Of a stretch of 57,010 nucleotides of DNA, positions 26,496-33,842 are shown in pieces. Each line of letters begins with the position of its first letter. Within the stretch, counting starts at the first letter, position 1. The notes beneath the pieces are model-generated. The model saw only the letters and a list, made by a program, of their open reading frames with translations. It did not search any database and was not told the origin of the DNA. Origin of the DNA: Limosilactobacillus pulli. Its GTDB lineage: Bacteria; Bacillota; Bacilli; Lactobacillales; Lactobacillaceae. The stretch spans positions 1 to 57,010 of the forward strand of contig NZ_CANCWQ010000011.1 of assembly GCF_947381555.1 (NCBI RefSeq), written 5' to 3'. The translations under genes were made by a program, and so were the position numbers.

Positions 26496-28220
26496 GTGAG
26501 TTGGAAAGATACCTACCAAACCTGGCTCGATCGCAAAGATCTGGAACCTGGCTTGAAGCGTCAATTGGCAGCAATGAAGGACGAAAAAGAAATTGAGGAT
26601 GCCTTTTATGGTCCGCTTTCGTTTGGAACGGCCGGCATGCGAGGATTGATGGGTCCTGGGATCAACCGTATGAATGTCTACACGGTTCGGCAGGCTACGG
26701 AAGGTCTGGCTCAATTTATGGACACGCTGGGTGATGAGATCAAACAGCGCGGGGTTGCCATCAGCTACGATTCCCGTCACAACTCGCGTCTGTTTGCACA
26801 CGACGCTGCCCGTGTTCTGGGAGCCCACAACATTAAGGTCTACATCTACGATAATCTGCGGCCAACCCCTGAGCTGTCGTTTGCCGTACGCTACAAGCAC
26901 ACTTATGCCGGTATTATGATTACGGCCAGCCATAACCCTAAGGAATACAACGGCTACAAGATCTACGGTGAAGACGGCGGTCAGATGCCACCTAAGGAAT
27001 CTGATCTGATGACCAGCTATATTCGCAAGATTGATGATATTTTTGATATCAAGCTGGCTGACGAGCAGGAAATGCTGGATAACGGTATTGAAAACATCAT
27101 GGGCGAAGACGTGGACGCCGCTTACCTTGAAAATGCTAAGACGGTTACGATCGACCATGAGCTGGCCAAAAAGTACGGTAAGGAAATGAAGTTTGTCTTC
27201 ACGCCGCTGTGCGGAACCGGTCGAATGCTTGGCGAACGGGCCTTGCGTCAAGCCGGCTTTACCAACTATGAGGTCGAACCATTTGAAGGTCAGCCAAATG
27301 GTGATTTCCCTGGCTTGGAACATCCAAATCCAGAATTCCCTGAAGCCTTCGTTCGTTCTGAAAAGCTGGGTAAGCAGGTTAATGCCGATATTCTAATCGC
27401 TACTGACCCTGATGCCGACCGTCTGGGATGTGCAATTCGTCAGCCAGATGGTGAATACCTGCTCTTGACTGGTAACCAGATTGCCTCAATTATGCTGCAC
27501 TACATTTTGGAAGCCCACAAACAGGCTGGTACGCTGCCAGAAAATGCAGCTGCTGTTAAATCGATCGTTTCGACTGAGTTTGCCACCAAGATTGCAGAAG
27601 ACTATGGTGTCAAGATGGTCAACGTCTTAACCGGCTTTAAGTGGATTGCCGATCAGATTCACCAATATGAGACCAAGCACAACCACACGTTTATGTTTGG
27701 TTTTGAAGAAAGTTTCGGCTATCTGATCAAGCCATTCGTCCGCGACAAGGATGCCATTCAAACGCTGACGCTGCTGGCTGAAGTAGCTGCCTATTACCGG
27801 AGCCGCAATATGACGCTGTACGATGGTCTGCAGGAACTGTTCCAAAAGTATGGCTACTTCCAAGAAAAGACGATTGCCAATACTTATGCTGGGGTTGAGG
27901 GACCCGCTAAGATCAAGGGCTTGATGAAGAAGTTCCGTGAAGAGGCACCAAAGGACTTTGCCGGTCAAAAGGTTGCAGCTACCGAAGACTTCTCCAACAA
28001 TACCAAGACGCTGGCCGATGGTACGGTTGAAGAACTGGGCATTCCAGAATCAAACGTACTGCGCTATGTTTTGGCTGATGGTACCTGGATTGCTATTCGT
28101 CCTTCTGGTACAGAACCAAAACTTAAGTACTACATTGGTACGAGTGCCGACACTTTGAATGGCGCTAAGCAAAAGCTGGTTGACTTTGAAAAGGCACTGC
28201 AGGAATTTGCTGAGGCCTAG
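26496..28220 (+). CDS. pgm: Phosphoglucomutase/phosphomannomutase (alpha-D-phosphohexomutase)
   Basis: This 574-residue enzyme interconverts glucose 1-phosphate and 6-phosphate, feeding UDP-glucose synthesis with GalU. The four family domains are visible: FGTAGMRGLMGPG near residue 45, the active serine in MITASHNPKEYNGYK (about 146), the metal loop ATDPDADRLG (about 305), GFEESFGYL (about 405) and the phosphate-binding RPSGTEPKLKYY near the end. The start is GTG 26496 behind TAAGGAGATG. The length fits the long PgcA type of Firmicutes. Confidence 0.95.
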   Translation: MSWKDTYQTWLDRKDLEPGLKRQLAAMKDEKEIEDAFYGPLSFGTAGMRGLMGPGINRMNVYTVRQATEGLAQFMDTLGDEIKQRGVAISYDSRHNSRLFAHDAARVLGAHNIKVYIYDNLRPTPELSFAVRYKHTYAGIMITASHNPKEYNGYKIYGEDGGQMPPKESDLMTSYIRKIDDIFDIKLADEQEMLDNGIENIMGEDVDAAYLENAKTVTIDHELAKKYGKEMKFVFTPLCGTGRMLGERALRQAGFTNYEVEPFEGQPNGDFPGLEHPNPEFPEAFVRSEKLGKQVNADILIATDPDADRLGCAIRQPDGEYLLLTGNQIASIMLHYILEAHKQAGTLPENAAAVKSIVSTEFATKIAEDYGVKMVNVLTGFKWIADQIHQYETKHNHTFMFGFEESFGYLIKPFVRDKDAIQTLTLLAEVAAYYRSRNMTLYDGLQELFQKYGYFQEKTIANTYAGVEGPAKIKGLMKKFREEAPKDFAGQKVAATEDFSNNTKTLADGTVEELGIPESNVLRYVLADGTWIAIRPSGTEPKLKYYIGTSADTLNGAKQKLVDFEKALQEFAEA

Positions 28221-28227
28221 TCAATCT

Positions 28228-28266
28228 GAAAAACGACTTGCGGGGAACCACAAGCCGTTTTTATTA
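28228..28266 (+). terminator. pgm terminator
   Basis: AAAACG.CTTG..GG pairs with CC..CAAG.CGTTTT, followed by TTATTATT. Confidence 0.8.
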
Positions 28267-28291
28267 TTATTTTAAGAAAGCAGGTGATCAA

Positions 28292-28930
28292 ATGGGAATG
28301 CATGAATACTTAAAAAGTCTGAGTGATCTTGAGATGATCAACCGTGCACCGGGATATTTTAAATTTGAGCAGCATAACGTGGCAGCTCATTCGTTTAAGG
28401 TTACCCAGGCGGCACAGATGCTGGGCGATATTGAAGAGCAGGCTGGCAATGAGATTGATTGGCGCTCGCTTTATGAAAAGGCCTTGAATCATGACTATAC
28501 GGAACGCTTCATCGGTGATATCAAGACGCCGGTCAAGTATGCCACGCCAGAGCTGCGTGAGATGCTGGCCAAAGTTGATGACTCATTGACGGAAAACTTT
28601 ATTGAAACCGAAATTCCGCTAGAGTTTCGTAAGGCCTATCGGCGACGCTTTAGCGAAGGTAAAGATGATACGATTGAGGGACGAATTTTATCCGTGGCTG
28701 ATAAGATCGATCTGATGTATGAGTCGTTTGGCGAAATTCAAAAAGGCAATCCAGAGCCGGTCTACATGGATATTTATCGCTCCAGTCTAGAATCGATCAT
28801 GGAGTTTCATGAGATGGCCAGCGTTAAGTATTTCTTAAAAAGAATTCTGCCTGAACTCTTAAAAGACAATGCGGGGACGCAAAGTCAGACGCAATTGGCC
28901 GTTGTTACCACGCAGATTATTCAACGTTAA
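28292..28930 (+). CDS. HD-domain phosphohydrolase, YfbR-like
   Basis: The 212-residue soluble protein carries HD-domain metal ligands: histidine at about residue 33 in QHNVAAHSFKV, the HD pair in ALNHDYTERFIGDIKTPVKY (about 70), and a distal Asp in ILSVADKIDLMYESFG (about 135). This spacing resembles the YfbR 5-prime-deoxynucleotidase group, which removes phosphate from deoxynucleoside monophosphates, but the substrate is inferred. ATG 28292 follows GCAGGTG; the in-frame codons upstream fall inside the pgm terminator. It is closed by a bidirectional terminator. Confidence 0.85.
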   Translation: MGMHEYLKSLSDLEMINRAPGYFKFEQHNVAAHSFKVTQAAQMLGDIEEQAGNEIDWRSLYEKALNHDYTERFIGDIKTPVKYATPELREMLAKVDDSLTENFIETEIPLEFRKAYRRRFSEGKDDTIEGRILSVADKIDLMYESFGEIQKGNPEPVYMDIYRSSLESIMEFHEMASVKYFLKRILPELLKDNAGTQSQTQLAVVTTQIIQR

Positions 28931-28940
28931 AATTAAAATA

Positions 28941-28972
28941 AAAAGATTCTGCCGAAATGCAGAATCTTTTTG
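28941..28972. terminator. Bidirectional terminator
   Basis: AAAAAGATTCTGC and GCAGAATCTTTTT form a perfect 13-pair stem. It ends the HD gene (+) and the paralogue pair (-). Confidence 0.95.
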
Positions 28973-29749
28973 TTATATGGAAAATGGCAACAGCAGCTGG
29001 ACATGTCTTGAATTGACGTTTGCAAGCGGCAGTGATTTAAATGAATCTTGAGTTAAGGGCTCATTATGCCAGCTATTTTGAGTGGGTACCAAAAGATAAG
29101 GCCAAGCTGCTTGAATTCTTGAGGTCATGGAAAAATTAATAACAACCTCGCTAAACCAGCGATGGACTAGTGCCATGGCAATATTGCTTAAAGCACCGAC
29201 AAAGTCTGCAACGTTATTAAAATGAGCCAGTTCAGCATCGTAATCCAAAATCTCATGATCATGGGCCAGATCTCTAGCCAGGGCAAGCAGCGGTACGATG
29301 CCGGTCTGTAGCAGAAAATAGTCGTTTCTATCATGTGACTGACCGTGATAAAGCTGCAGGGCCTGCCAGGACTGCTGAGTGCCGATGACGTCAAGCAGAG
29401 CTGCTATAACTTCTATAGTCTGAACGACGGTCTGTTCAGAAGCGGGTCGCAATGAATTGGCATAGCTGGTCATCATTTGATCAGCAAGGCTGGTCGAGCC
29501 GGCAAAGCGCCAGGGATTGGCCATGAACTCCTCGGTAAATGAAGGAATTACATGATGAAGTCTCTGGGCGGCAATGCGCTCGCGCTGCTCATCAAAAACG
29601 GTAAACGTGTTCAGTCCCAGCGGTGAATAGTAAAATTCCGTCTCACCCGGTTTTAATGGTGACGATGAAAATGTCTTTAAAATGTAGTCATGGACTGGGT
29701 CGCTGGAAAACTCCTGCAATAATAGTTCAAACAACTCATCTGGGATCAT
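28973..29749 (-). CDS. Unrecognised protein, downstream member of a tandem paralogue pair
   Basis: I do not recognise this 258-residue soluble protein. It is clearly related to the gene just upstream of it (29764-30555): both have LKPGxTEF near residue 35, LLDxxGT near 120, and DYxxxxxGxxPLxxLA about 20 residues later. There are no membrane segments, signal peptide or known catalytic motif. Charged and hydrophobic residues alternate as in a helical fold. The third of three close ATG codons (29749) is chosen because AGAAAGG sits 9 bases before it. The two genes are 14 bases apart and share a terminator, so they form an operon from a tandem duplication. Confidence 0.75.
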   Translation of the reverse strand: MIPDELFELLLQEFSSDPVHDYILKTFSSSPLKPGETEFYYSPLGLNTFTVFDEQRERIAAQRLHHVIPSFTEEFMANPWRFAGSTSLADQMMTSYANSLRPASEQTVVQTIEVIAALLDVIGTQQSWQALQLYHGQSHDRNDYFLLQTGIVPLLALARDLAHDHEILDYDAELAHFNNVADFVGALSNIAMALVHRWFSEVVINFSMTSRIQAAWPYLLVPTQNSWHNEPLTQDSFKSLPLANVNSRHVQLLLPFSI

Positions 29750-29763
29750 CAGCATCATCCTTT

Positions 29764-30555
29764 CTAATCATGATCCTCACTGGCCAAATCGGCATTCAAA
29801 GACATGGCCATAATGACGCGACCATGCAGATTCCAATAATCCGCGCGTGTAGGAAACTCATCTTGCAGCGTCCAGTGCTCGAAATGGCGATCCGGCTGTA
29901 AAAACAAGGTGTCGCTAGCAGCGGCCTCGCCAAGGTCAGGCTGCTCGGTCATTTCCAGTGCTAAGGCATGAAATAAGGTAAAAACCCATTGATCAAATTG
30001 GTGATAATTGGTTGAAAACAAATCATCAGCCGAGAAGTTAAAGGCATTTTCCATTGAGTGGGCTAAATGATATAAAGGTGCAAAGCCGGCGGTAAACATC
30101 TGATAGTCATGATGCATTGGGTCAGTACCGAAAAAGCACAGTAAGGCATGATCCAGTGATGTCGTTCCCACATGATCCAATAACTGAGCGCTGACTCGCC
30201 AGATATGAATTGGCTGACCAGTCAGCTCTCCCATCCAGCGCGTGGCCTGAGCCGTTGAATAGCGATAGTCGCTTTCGTTAAAGTCCTGACTGAAACTTTG
30301 AGAAAAGGCCAGCTGCTGAAATTTCTCCGGAATGCCGCGCTTTTTTTGCATCATCAGTGAGCGCTGATTCAGTTCCATCCGTGCTTGATCATAAGCTGCG
30401 ATGGTTGTTTTAGTGGGCCGAAAGATAAACTCGGTCTGTCCGGGCTTTAAAAGTGGTGAGCGAAAGAATCCGGTTAGATAATTGGTATGCCGATTAAAGC
30501 GGTAGGTCAGATACTCACGCTCCAATCCTTTGCACATGGCTGGCGTAACAAACAT
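29764..30555 (-). CDS. Unrecognised protein, upstream member of a tandem paralogue pair
   Basis: This 263-residue soluble protein is of unknown function and related to the downstream gene. Shared blocks are LLKPGQTEF (about residue 35), QLLDHVGTTSLDHALL (about 124) and DYQMFTAGFAPLYHLAHS (about 150). The start is placed at ATG 30555 because GGAAAGGAAG precedes it; an in-frame ATG 66 bases further out has no ribosome site and would make the protein longer than its sister. The pair are of nearly equal length (263 and 258), which supports both chosen starts. Nothing around them hints at a pathway. Confidence 0.75.
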   Translation of the reverse strand: MFVTPAMCKGLEREYLTYRFNRHTNYLTGFFRSPLLKPGQTEFIFRPTKTTIAAYDQARMELNQRSLMMQKKRGIPEKFQQLAFSQSFSQDFNESDYRYSTAQATRWMGELTGQPIHIWRVSAQLLDHVGTTSLDHALLCFFGTDPMHHDYQMFTAGFAPLYHLAHSMENAFNFSADDLFSTNYHQFDQWVFTLFHALALEMTEQPDLGEAAASDTLFLQPDRHFEHWTLQDEFPTRADYWNLHGRVIMAMSLNADLASEDHD

Positions 30556-30626
30556 GGCCAACTTCCTTTCCGATACTGAATAGATATAATTAATTTTTTC
30601 ACGTTTTTTCTGATTTGACAAATAAA

Positions 30627-30654
30627 TGCATTTTTGAACTTGATCGCCTATAAT
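30627..30654 (+). promoter_or_regulatory. Promoter of the small membrane protein gene
   Basis: Perfect -10 TATAAT (30649-30654) with a weak -35 TGCATT (30627-30632) 16 bases before it. Confidence 0.55.
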
Positions 30655-30686
30655 TTAGTTCAACGCTACTGCAAGGGGGATTTTAA

Positions 30687-30890
30687 ATGGATAAGCCAAC
30701 GCGCCGTCGAATTGATGGTCAGATTCTACTGTCGGGCCTGGCTAATTTTGCCATGTTTGTCGGCGGCTTTTGTCTGGCCGGTCATCATATGGGCTGGATG
30801 GCGGCCATGCTGCTGATTTATCTGGCAGCTACGGGACTGCAGTTTTATCTGATGGGTAAATTAGCTACCCAACAGCGTCATGATGATTAA
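30687..30890 (+). CDS. Small two-segment membrane protein, unknown
   Basis: This 67-residue protein starts with a basic stretch KPTRRR, then has two hydrophobic segments (about residues 12-31 and 35-55) and a polar tail QQRHDD. The segments are rich in glycine and alanine. The ribosome site AAGGGGG is strong and well spaced, and a consensus -10 lies upstream, so expression is likely. The family is not recognised. It precedes the HAD gene by 49 bases, with a possible -10 TATACT (30898-30903) between them. Confidence 0.7.
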   Translation: MDKPTRRRIDGQILLSGLANFAMFVGGFCLAGHHMGWMAAMLLIYLAATGLQFYLMGKLATQQRHDD

Positions 30891-30939
30891 AAATGCGCTA
30901 TACTAAGTGAAGAATAATTTAAAAAGGGGTCAATTGCCA

Positions 30940-31635
30940 ATGATTTTGACTTTTGCCGTTAATGGCACGCTATTGGATGAAACGCCATTTTTTGATGCAT
31001 TAAAAGCACTTGCCAAAGAGCCAGAACTGGATGAAGAACAGGTTGTTTCGGCTTACCGCTTCTACCAGGCTCGCTTACAGTATGGCCAGGCATACCAGGA
31101 TCAAAAGACGATCTTAAAGCAGACCTTAATGCTGATGGACGTGCAATTTAATGACCGCGGCTGGTTTGGTCGTCACTATGACGAGCTGCTGGCCGCCCAA
31201 AAAGAACTGCATCCATTCAACGATGCTTTAAAGGCGCTGCCGGTATTAAAGCGTCATAATAAACTGTATGCGATTGCCAATACCGACAATGATATTGCTC
31301 AAGCTCAGCTGCAGGAATTGAATGAATGGCTGGATGGCATCTTGACTGCTGAACAAGTACAGGATTACCAGCCACAGGCAGCCTTATTTGATCTGGTCAG
31401 CGAAAAGCTCAACCTTGACCAACAGGCTCATGCACATATCGGCAGTGATTATTGGCAAGATATCAAGCCAGCTGCTGATCGGTCTTGGCATAACGTTTGG
31501 ATCAATCGGCAAGGAATGGCCAACTCACGGATGTACAAGCACAATAAGGCGCTGCCAACCTTAGAGAAGCTGCCAGACTATATTGCCCGCGTTGTGCCAG
31601 ATATGGAGGAACGAGCTGCGCACCAATCAAACTAA
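30940..31635 (+). CDS. HAD-like hydrolase, YjjG-type layout
   Basis: The 231-residue protein resembles the YjjG/2-haloacid dehalogenase branch of the HAD superfamily. The order is a short N-terminal strand, a helical cap (about 20-90), LYAIANTDNDIAQAQL (motif II, about 108) and AHIGSDYWQDIKPAADRSW (motif IV, about 165). The usual DxD nucleophile motif is altered: the N terminus reads TFAVNGTLLDET where FDxDxTL is expected, so the nucleophile aspartates appear missing. It may be an inactive or non-phosphatase relative. ATG 30940 is chosen, with AAAAAGGGG about 10 bases before it. Confidence 0.75.
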   Translation: MILTFAVNGTLLDETPFFDALKALAKEPELDEEQVVSAYRFYQARLQYGQAYQDQKTILKQTLMLMDVQFNDRGWFGRHYDELLAAQKELHPFNDALKALPVLKRHNKLYAIANTDNDIAQAQLQELNEWLDGILTAEQVQDYQPQAALFDLVSEKLNLDQQAHAHIGSDYWQDIKPAADRSWHNVWINRQGMANSRMYKHNKALPTLEKLPDYIARVVPDMEERAAHQSN

Positions 31636-31643
31636 AGAGCTTA

Positions 31644-31674
31644 AGCTGCCAAATCAGGCGGCTTTTTATTTTTA
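31644..31674 (+). terminator. Terminator before uvrB
   Basis: AGCTGCC (31644-31650) pairs with GGCGGCT (31657-31663), one G-U, followed by TTTTATTTTT. Confidence 0.82.
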
Positions 31675-31690
31675 AGGCAGGAGCAAATCG

Positions 31691-31719
31691 TTAGACGAAT
31701 AAACGTTCGTGTGCTAAAC
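31691..31719 (+). promoter_or_regulatory. uvrBA promoter
   Basis: -35 TTAGAC (31691-31696) and -10 TAAACT (31714-31719), spacing 17. The LexA box fills the spacer. Confidence 0.65.
31696..31709. promoter_or_regulatory. LexA/DinR SOS box
   Basis: CGAATAAACGTTCG matches the Gram-positive SOS box CGAAC-N4-GTTCG at 9 of 10 arm positions and sits between -35 and -10 of uvrB, where LexA would block RNA polymerase. Confidence 0.85.
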
Positions 31720-31784
31720 TTGTACCGATTTTATGCGACGGCAGAATCAGCGAATCCTGCTGTCGTCAACAAGGAGGAATTCTT

Positions 31785-33824
31785 TTGATTTATCGTCAGC
31801 CTGATCGACCATTTGAACTGGTTTCTGACTACCGGCCAACCGGTGATCAGCCCGAGGCCATTGCTCAGTTGACGCAAGGTCTTAAAGAAGGCGAGCATGC
31901 CCAGATTCTGCTGGGGGCAACCGGGACTGGCAAGACGTTTACGATCTCAAACGTCATTGCCCAAAACAACAAGCCAACACTGATTTTGTCGCACAACAAG
32001 ACTCTGGCCGGTCAGCTGTATGGTGAGATGAAAAAGTTCTTCCCCAACAATGCAGTTGAGTATTTTGTTTCCTATTATGACTACTATCAGCCGGAAGCCT
32101 ATGTACCATCCAGTGACACCTATATTGAAAAGGATGCCTCAATTAATGATGAGATCGATAAATTGAGGCATGCAGCCACCAGCGCGCTTTTGGAACGCAA
32201 TGACGTAATCGTTGTCGCTTCGGTTTCCAGTATTTTTGGTTTGGGTGATCCGCGCGAATATCGTGATCATGTCTTGTCGCTGCACGTTGGTCAAGAAATC
32301 GAGCGTAACCAGCTGCTTAGAGACCTGGTCGAGATTCAGTTTGATCGCAACGATATTGATTTTCAGCGTGGCCGTTTTCGCGTTCATGGCGACGTTGTCG
32401 AGATCTTTCCAGCTTCGTGTGACCAGCGAGCACTGCGCGTTGAGTTTTTTGGCGATGAGATCGATCGAATTCGTGAAGTCGATGCTTTGACTGGCGAGAT
32501 TATCGGTGATCGTGAACAGGTTTCGATTTTCCCGGCTACGCACTTTTTAACCAGTGACGATATTATGGATACTGCCTTACCACAGATTGAAGCTGAGATG
32601 AAAGAGCAGGTTGCAAAATTTACTAAAGAAGGCAAGCCGTTGGAAGCGGAACGGATTCAGCAACGGACGACCTATGATATTGAAATGATGCGCGAGATGG
32701 GCTACACCAACGGTATTGAAAACTATTCGCGCTTCATGGATGGCAGAAAGCCCGGCGAGCCACCATTTACGCTGTTGGACTTTTTCCCTAAGGATTTTCT
32801 GCTGGTCGTTGACGAATCACATCAGACCATGCCACAAGTACGTGGGATGTATAATGGTGACCGCGCTCGTAAGCAGCAGCTGATCGATTATGGATTCCGG
32901 CTGCCAAGTGCTTTAGACAACCGGCCACTGAGACTAAGCGAGTTTGAAGAACGAATCAATCAGGTTATCTACATGTCAGCCACACCAGGCCCTTATGAAC
33001 TGGCCCAGACTGATCATGTTGTTCAACAGATTATCCGGCCAACCGGACTTTTGGATCCTAAGGTTGAGGTTCGGCCAGTTATGGGACAGATTGATGATCT
33101 GGTTGGTGAGATCAATCAGCGGATCGAAAAGAACGAGCGCGTCTTGATTACGACTCTGACTAAAAAGATGTCAGAGGATCTGACCGACTATCTAAAGGAT
33201 CTGGGCTTAAAAGTCAAATATCTGCACAGTGACATTAAGACATTGGAGCGAACTCAGATTATTCGTGAGCTCCGGTTAGGCAAGTTTGATGTTTTAGTCG
33301 GAATCAACCTGTTGCGGGAAGGTCTGGATATTCCGGAAGTTTCGCTGGTCGCAATTTTAGATGCGGATAAGGAAGGCTTTCTGCGCAATGAACGCTCCTT
33401 GATTCAAACCATTGGGCGGGCTGCCCGTAATGCTAACGGTCAGGTTATCATGTACGCCGATACGATTACCGATTCAATGCAGGGTGCCATCGATGAGACC
33501 AAGCGGCGGCGTGAAATTCAAGAAGCCTACAATCAGGCCCATCATATCGTGCCCAAAACCATCATCAAGCCGATTCAAGAAGCGATTAGTGCCGTTAAGC
33601 CAGCCGAAGATACTGGTAAGGTTGAGCATGATACTGAATTTACGGTCAAGGACTTTAAGGCCCTGGCTAAAGACGAGCAGGCAAATCTTTTGGCTGAGCT
33701 GACCGAGCAGATGCGCTCAGCTGCCAAGCGACTTGATTTTGAACAGGCGGCCACGCTGCGCGATACGATCATGGAACTCAATGCCGCAATCAAGCATCAG
33801 AAAACCAAACAGGCTAAGCACTGA
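31785..33824 (+). CDS. uvrB: Excinuclease ABC subunit B
   Basis: This 679-residue helicase-like subunit opens DNA and verifies damage in nucleotide excision repair. It has Walker A LLGATGTGKTFTISNV (about residue 42), the damage-probing beta-hairpin region YYDYYQPEAYVPSSDTYIEKD (about 95), helicase motif DESHQTMPQ, GINLLREGLDIPEVSLVAILDADKEGFLR, and the C-terminal UVR motif (LAELTEQMRSAAKRLDFEQA). The start is TTG behind a perfect AAGGAGG. A GC-rich hairpin (about 31737-31766) lies in the leader just before the ribosome site. It is the first gene of an SOS-controlled uvrB-uvrA operon. Confidence 0.97.
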   Translation: MIYRQPDRPFELVSDYRPTGDQPEAIAQLTQGLKEGEHAQILLGATGTGKTFTISNVIAQNNKPTLILSHNKTLAGQLYGEMKKFFPNNAVEYFVSYYDYYQPEAYVPSSDTYIEKDASINDEIDKLRHAATSALLERNDVIVVASVSSIFGLGDPREYRDHVLSLHVGQEIERNQLLRDLVEIQFDRNDIDFQRGRFRVHGDVVEIFPASCDQRALRVEFFGDEIDRIREVDALTGEIIGDREQVSIFPATHFLTSDDIMDTALPQIEAEMKEQVAKFTKEGKPLEAERIQQRTTYDIEMMREMGYTNGIENYSRFMDGRKPGEPPFTLLDFFPKDFLLVVDESHQTMPQVRGMYNGDRARKQQLIDYGFRLPSALDNRPLRLSEFEERINQVIYMSATPGPYELAQTDHVVQQIIRPTGLLDPKVEVRPVMGQIDDLVGEINQRIEKNERVLITTLTKKMSEDLTDYLKDLGLKVKYLHSDIKTLERTQIIRELRLGKFDVLVGINLLREGLDIPEVSLVAILDADKEGFLRNERSLIQTIGRAARNANGQVIMYADTITDSMQGAIDETKRRREIQEAYNQAHHIVPKTIIKPIQEAISAVKPAEDTGKVEHDTEFTVKDFKALAKDEQANLLAELTEQMRSAAKRLDFEQAATLRDTIMELNAAIKHQKTKQAKH

Positions 33825-33842
33825 GACTAGGGGGATTTGGCA

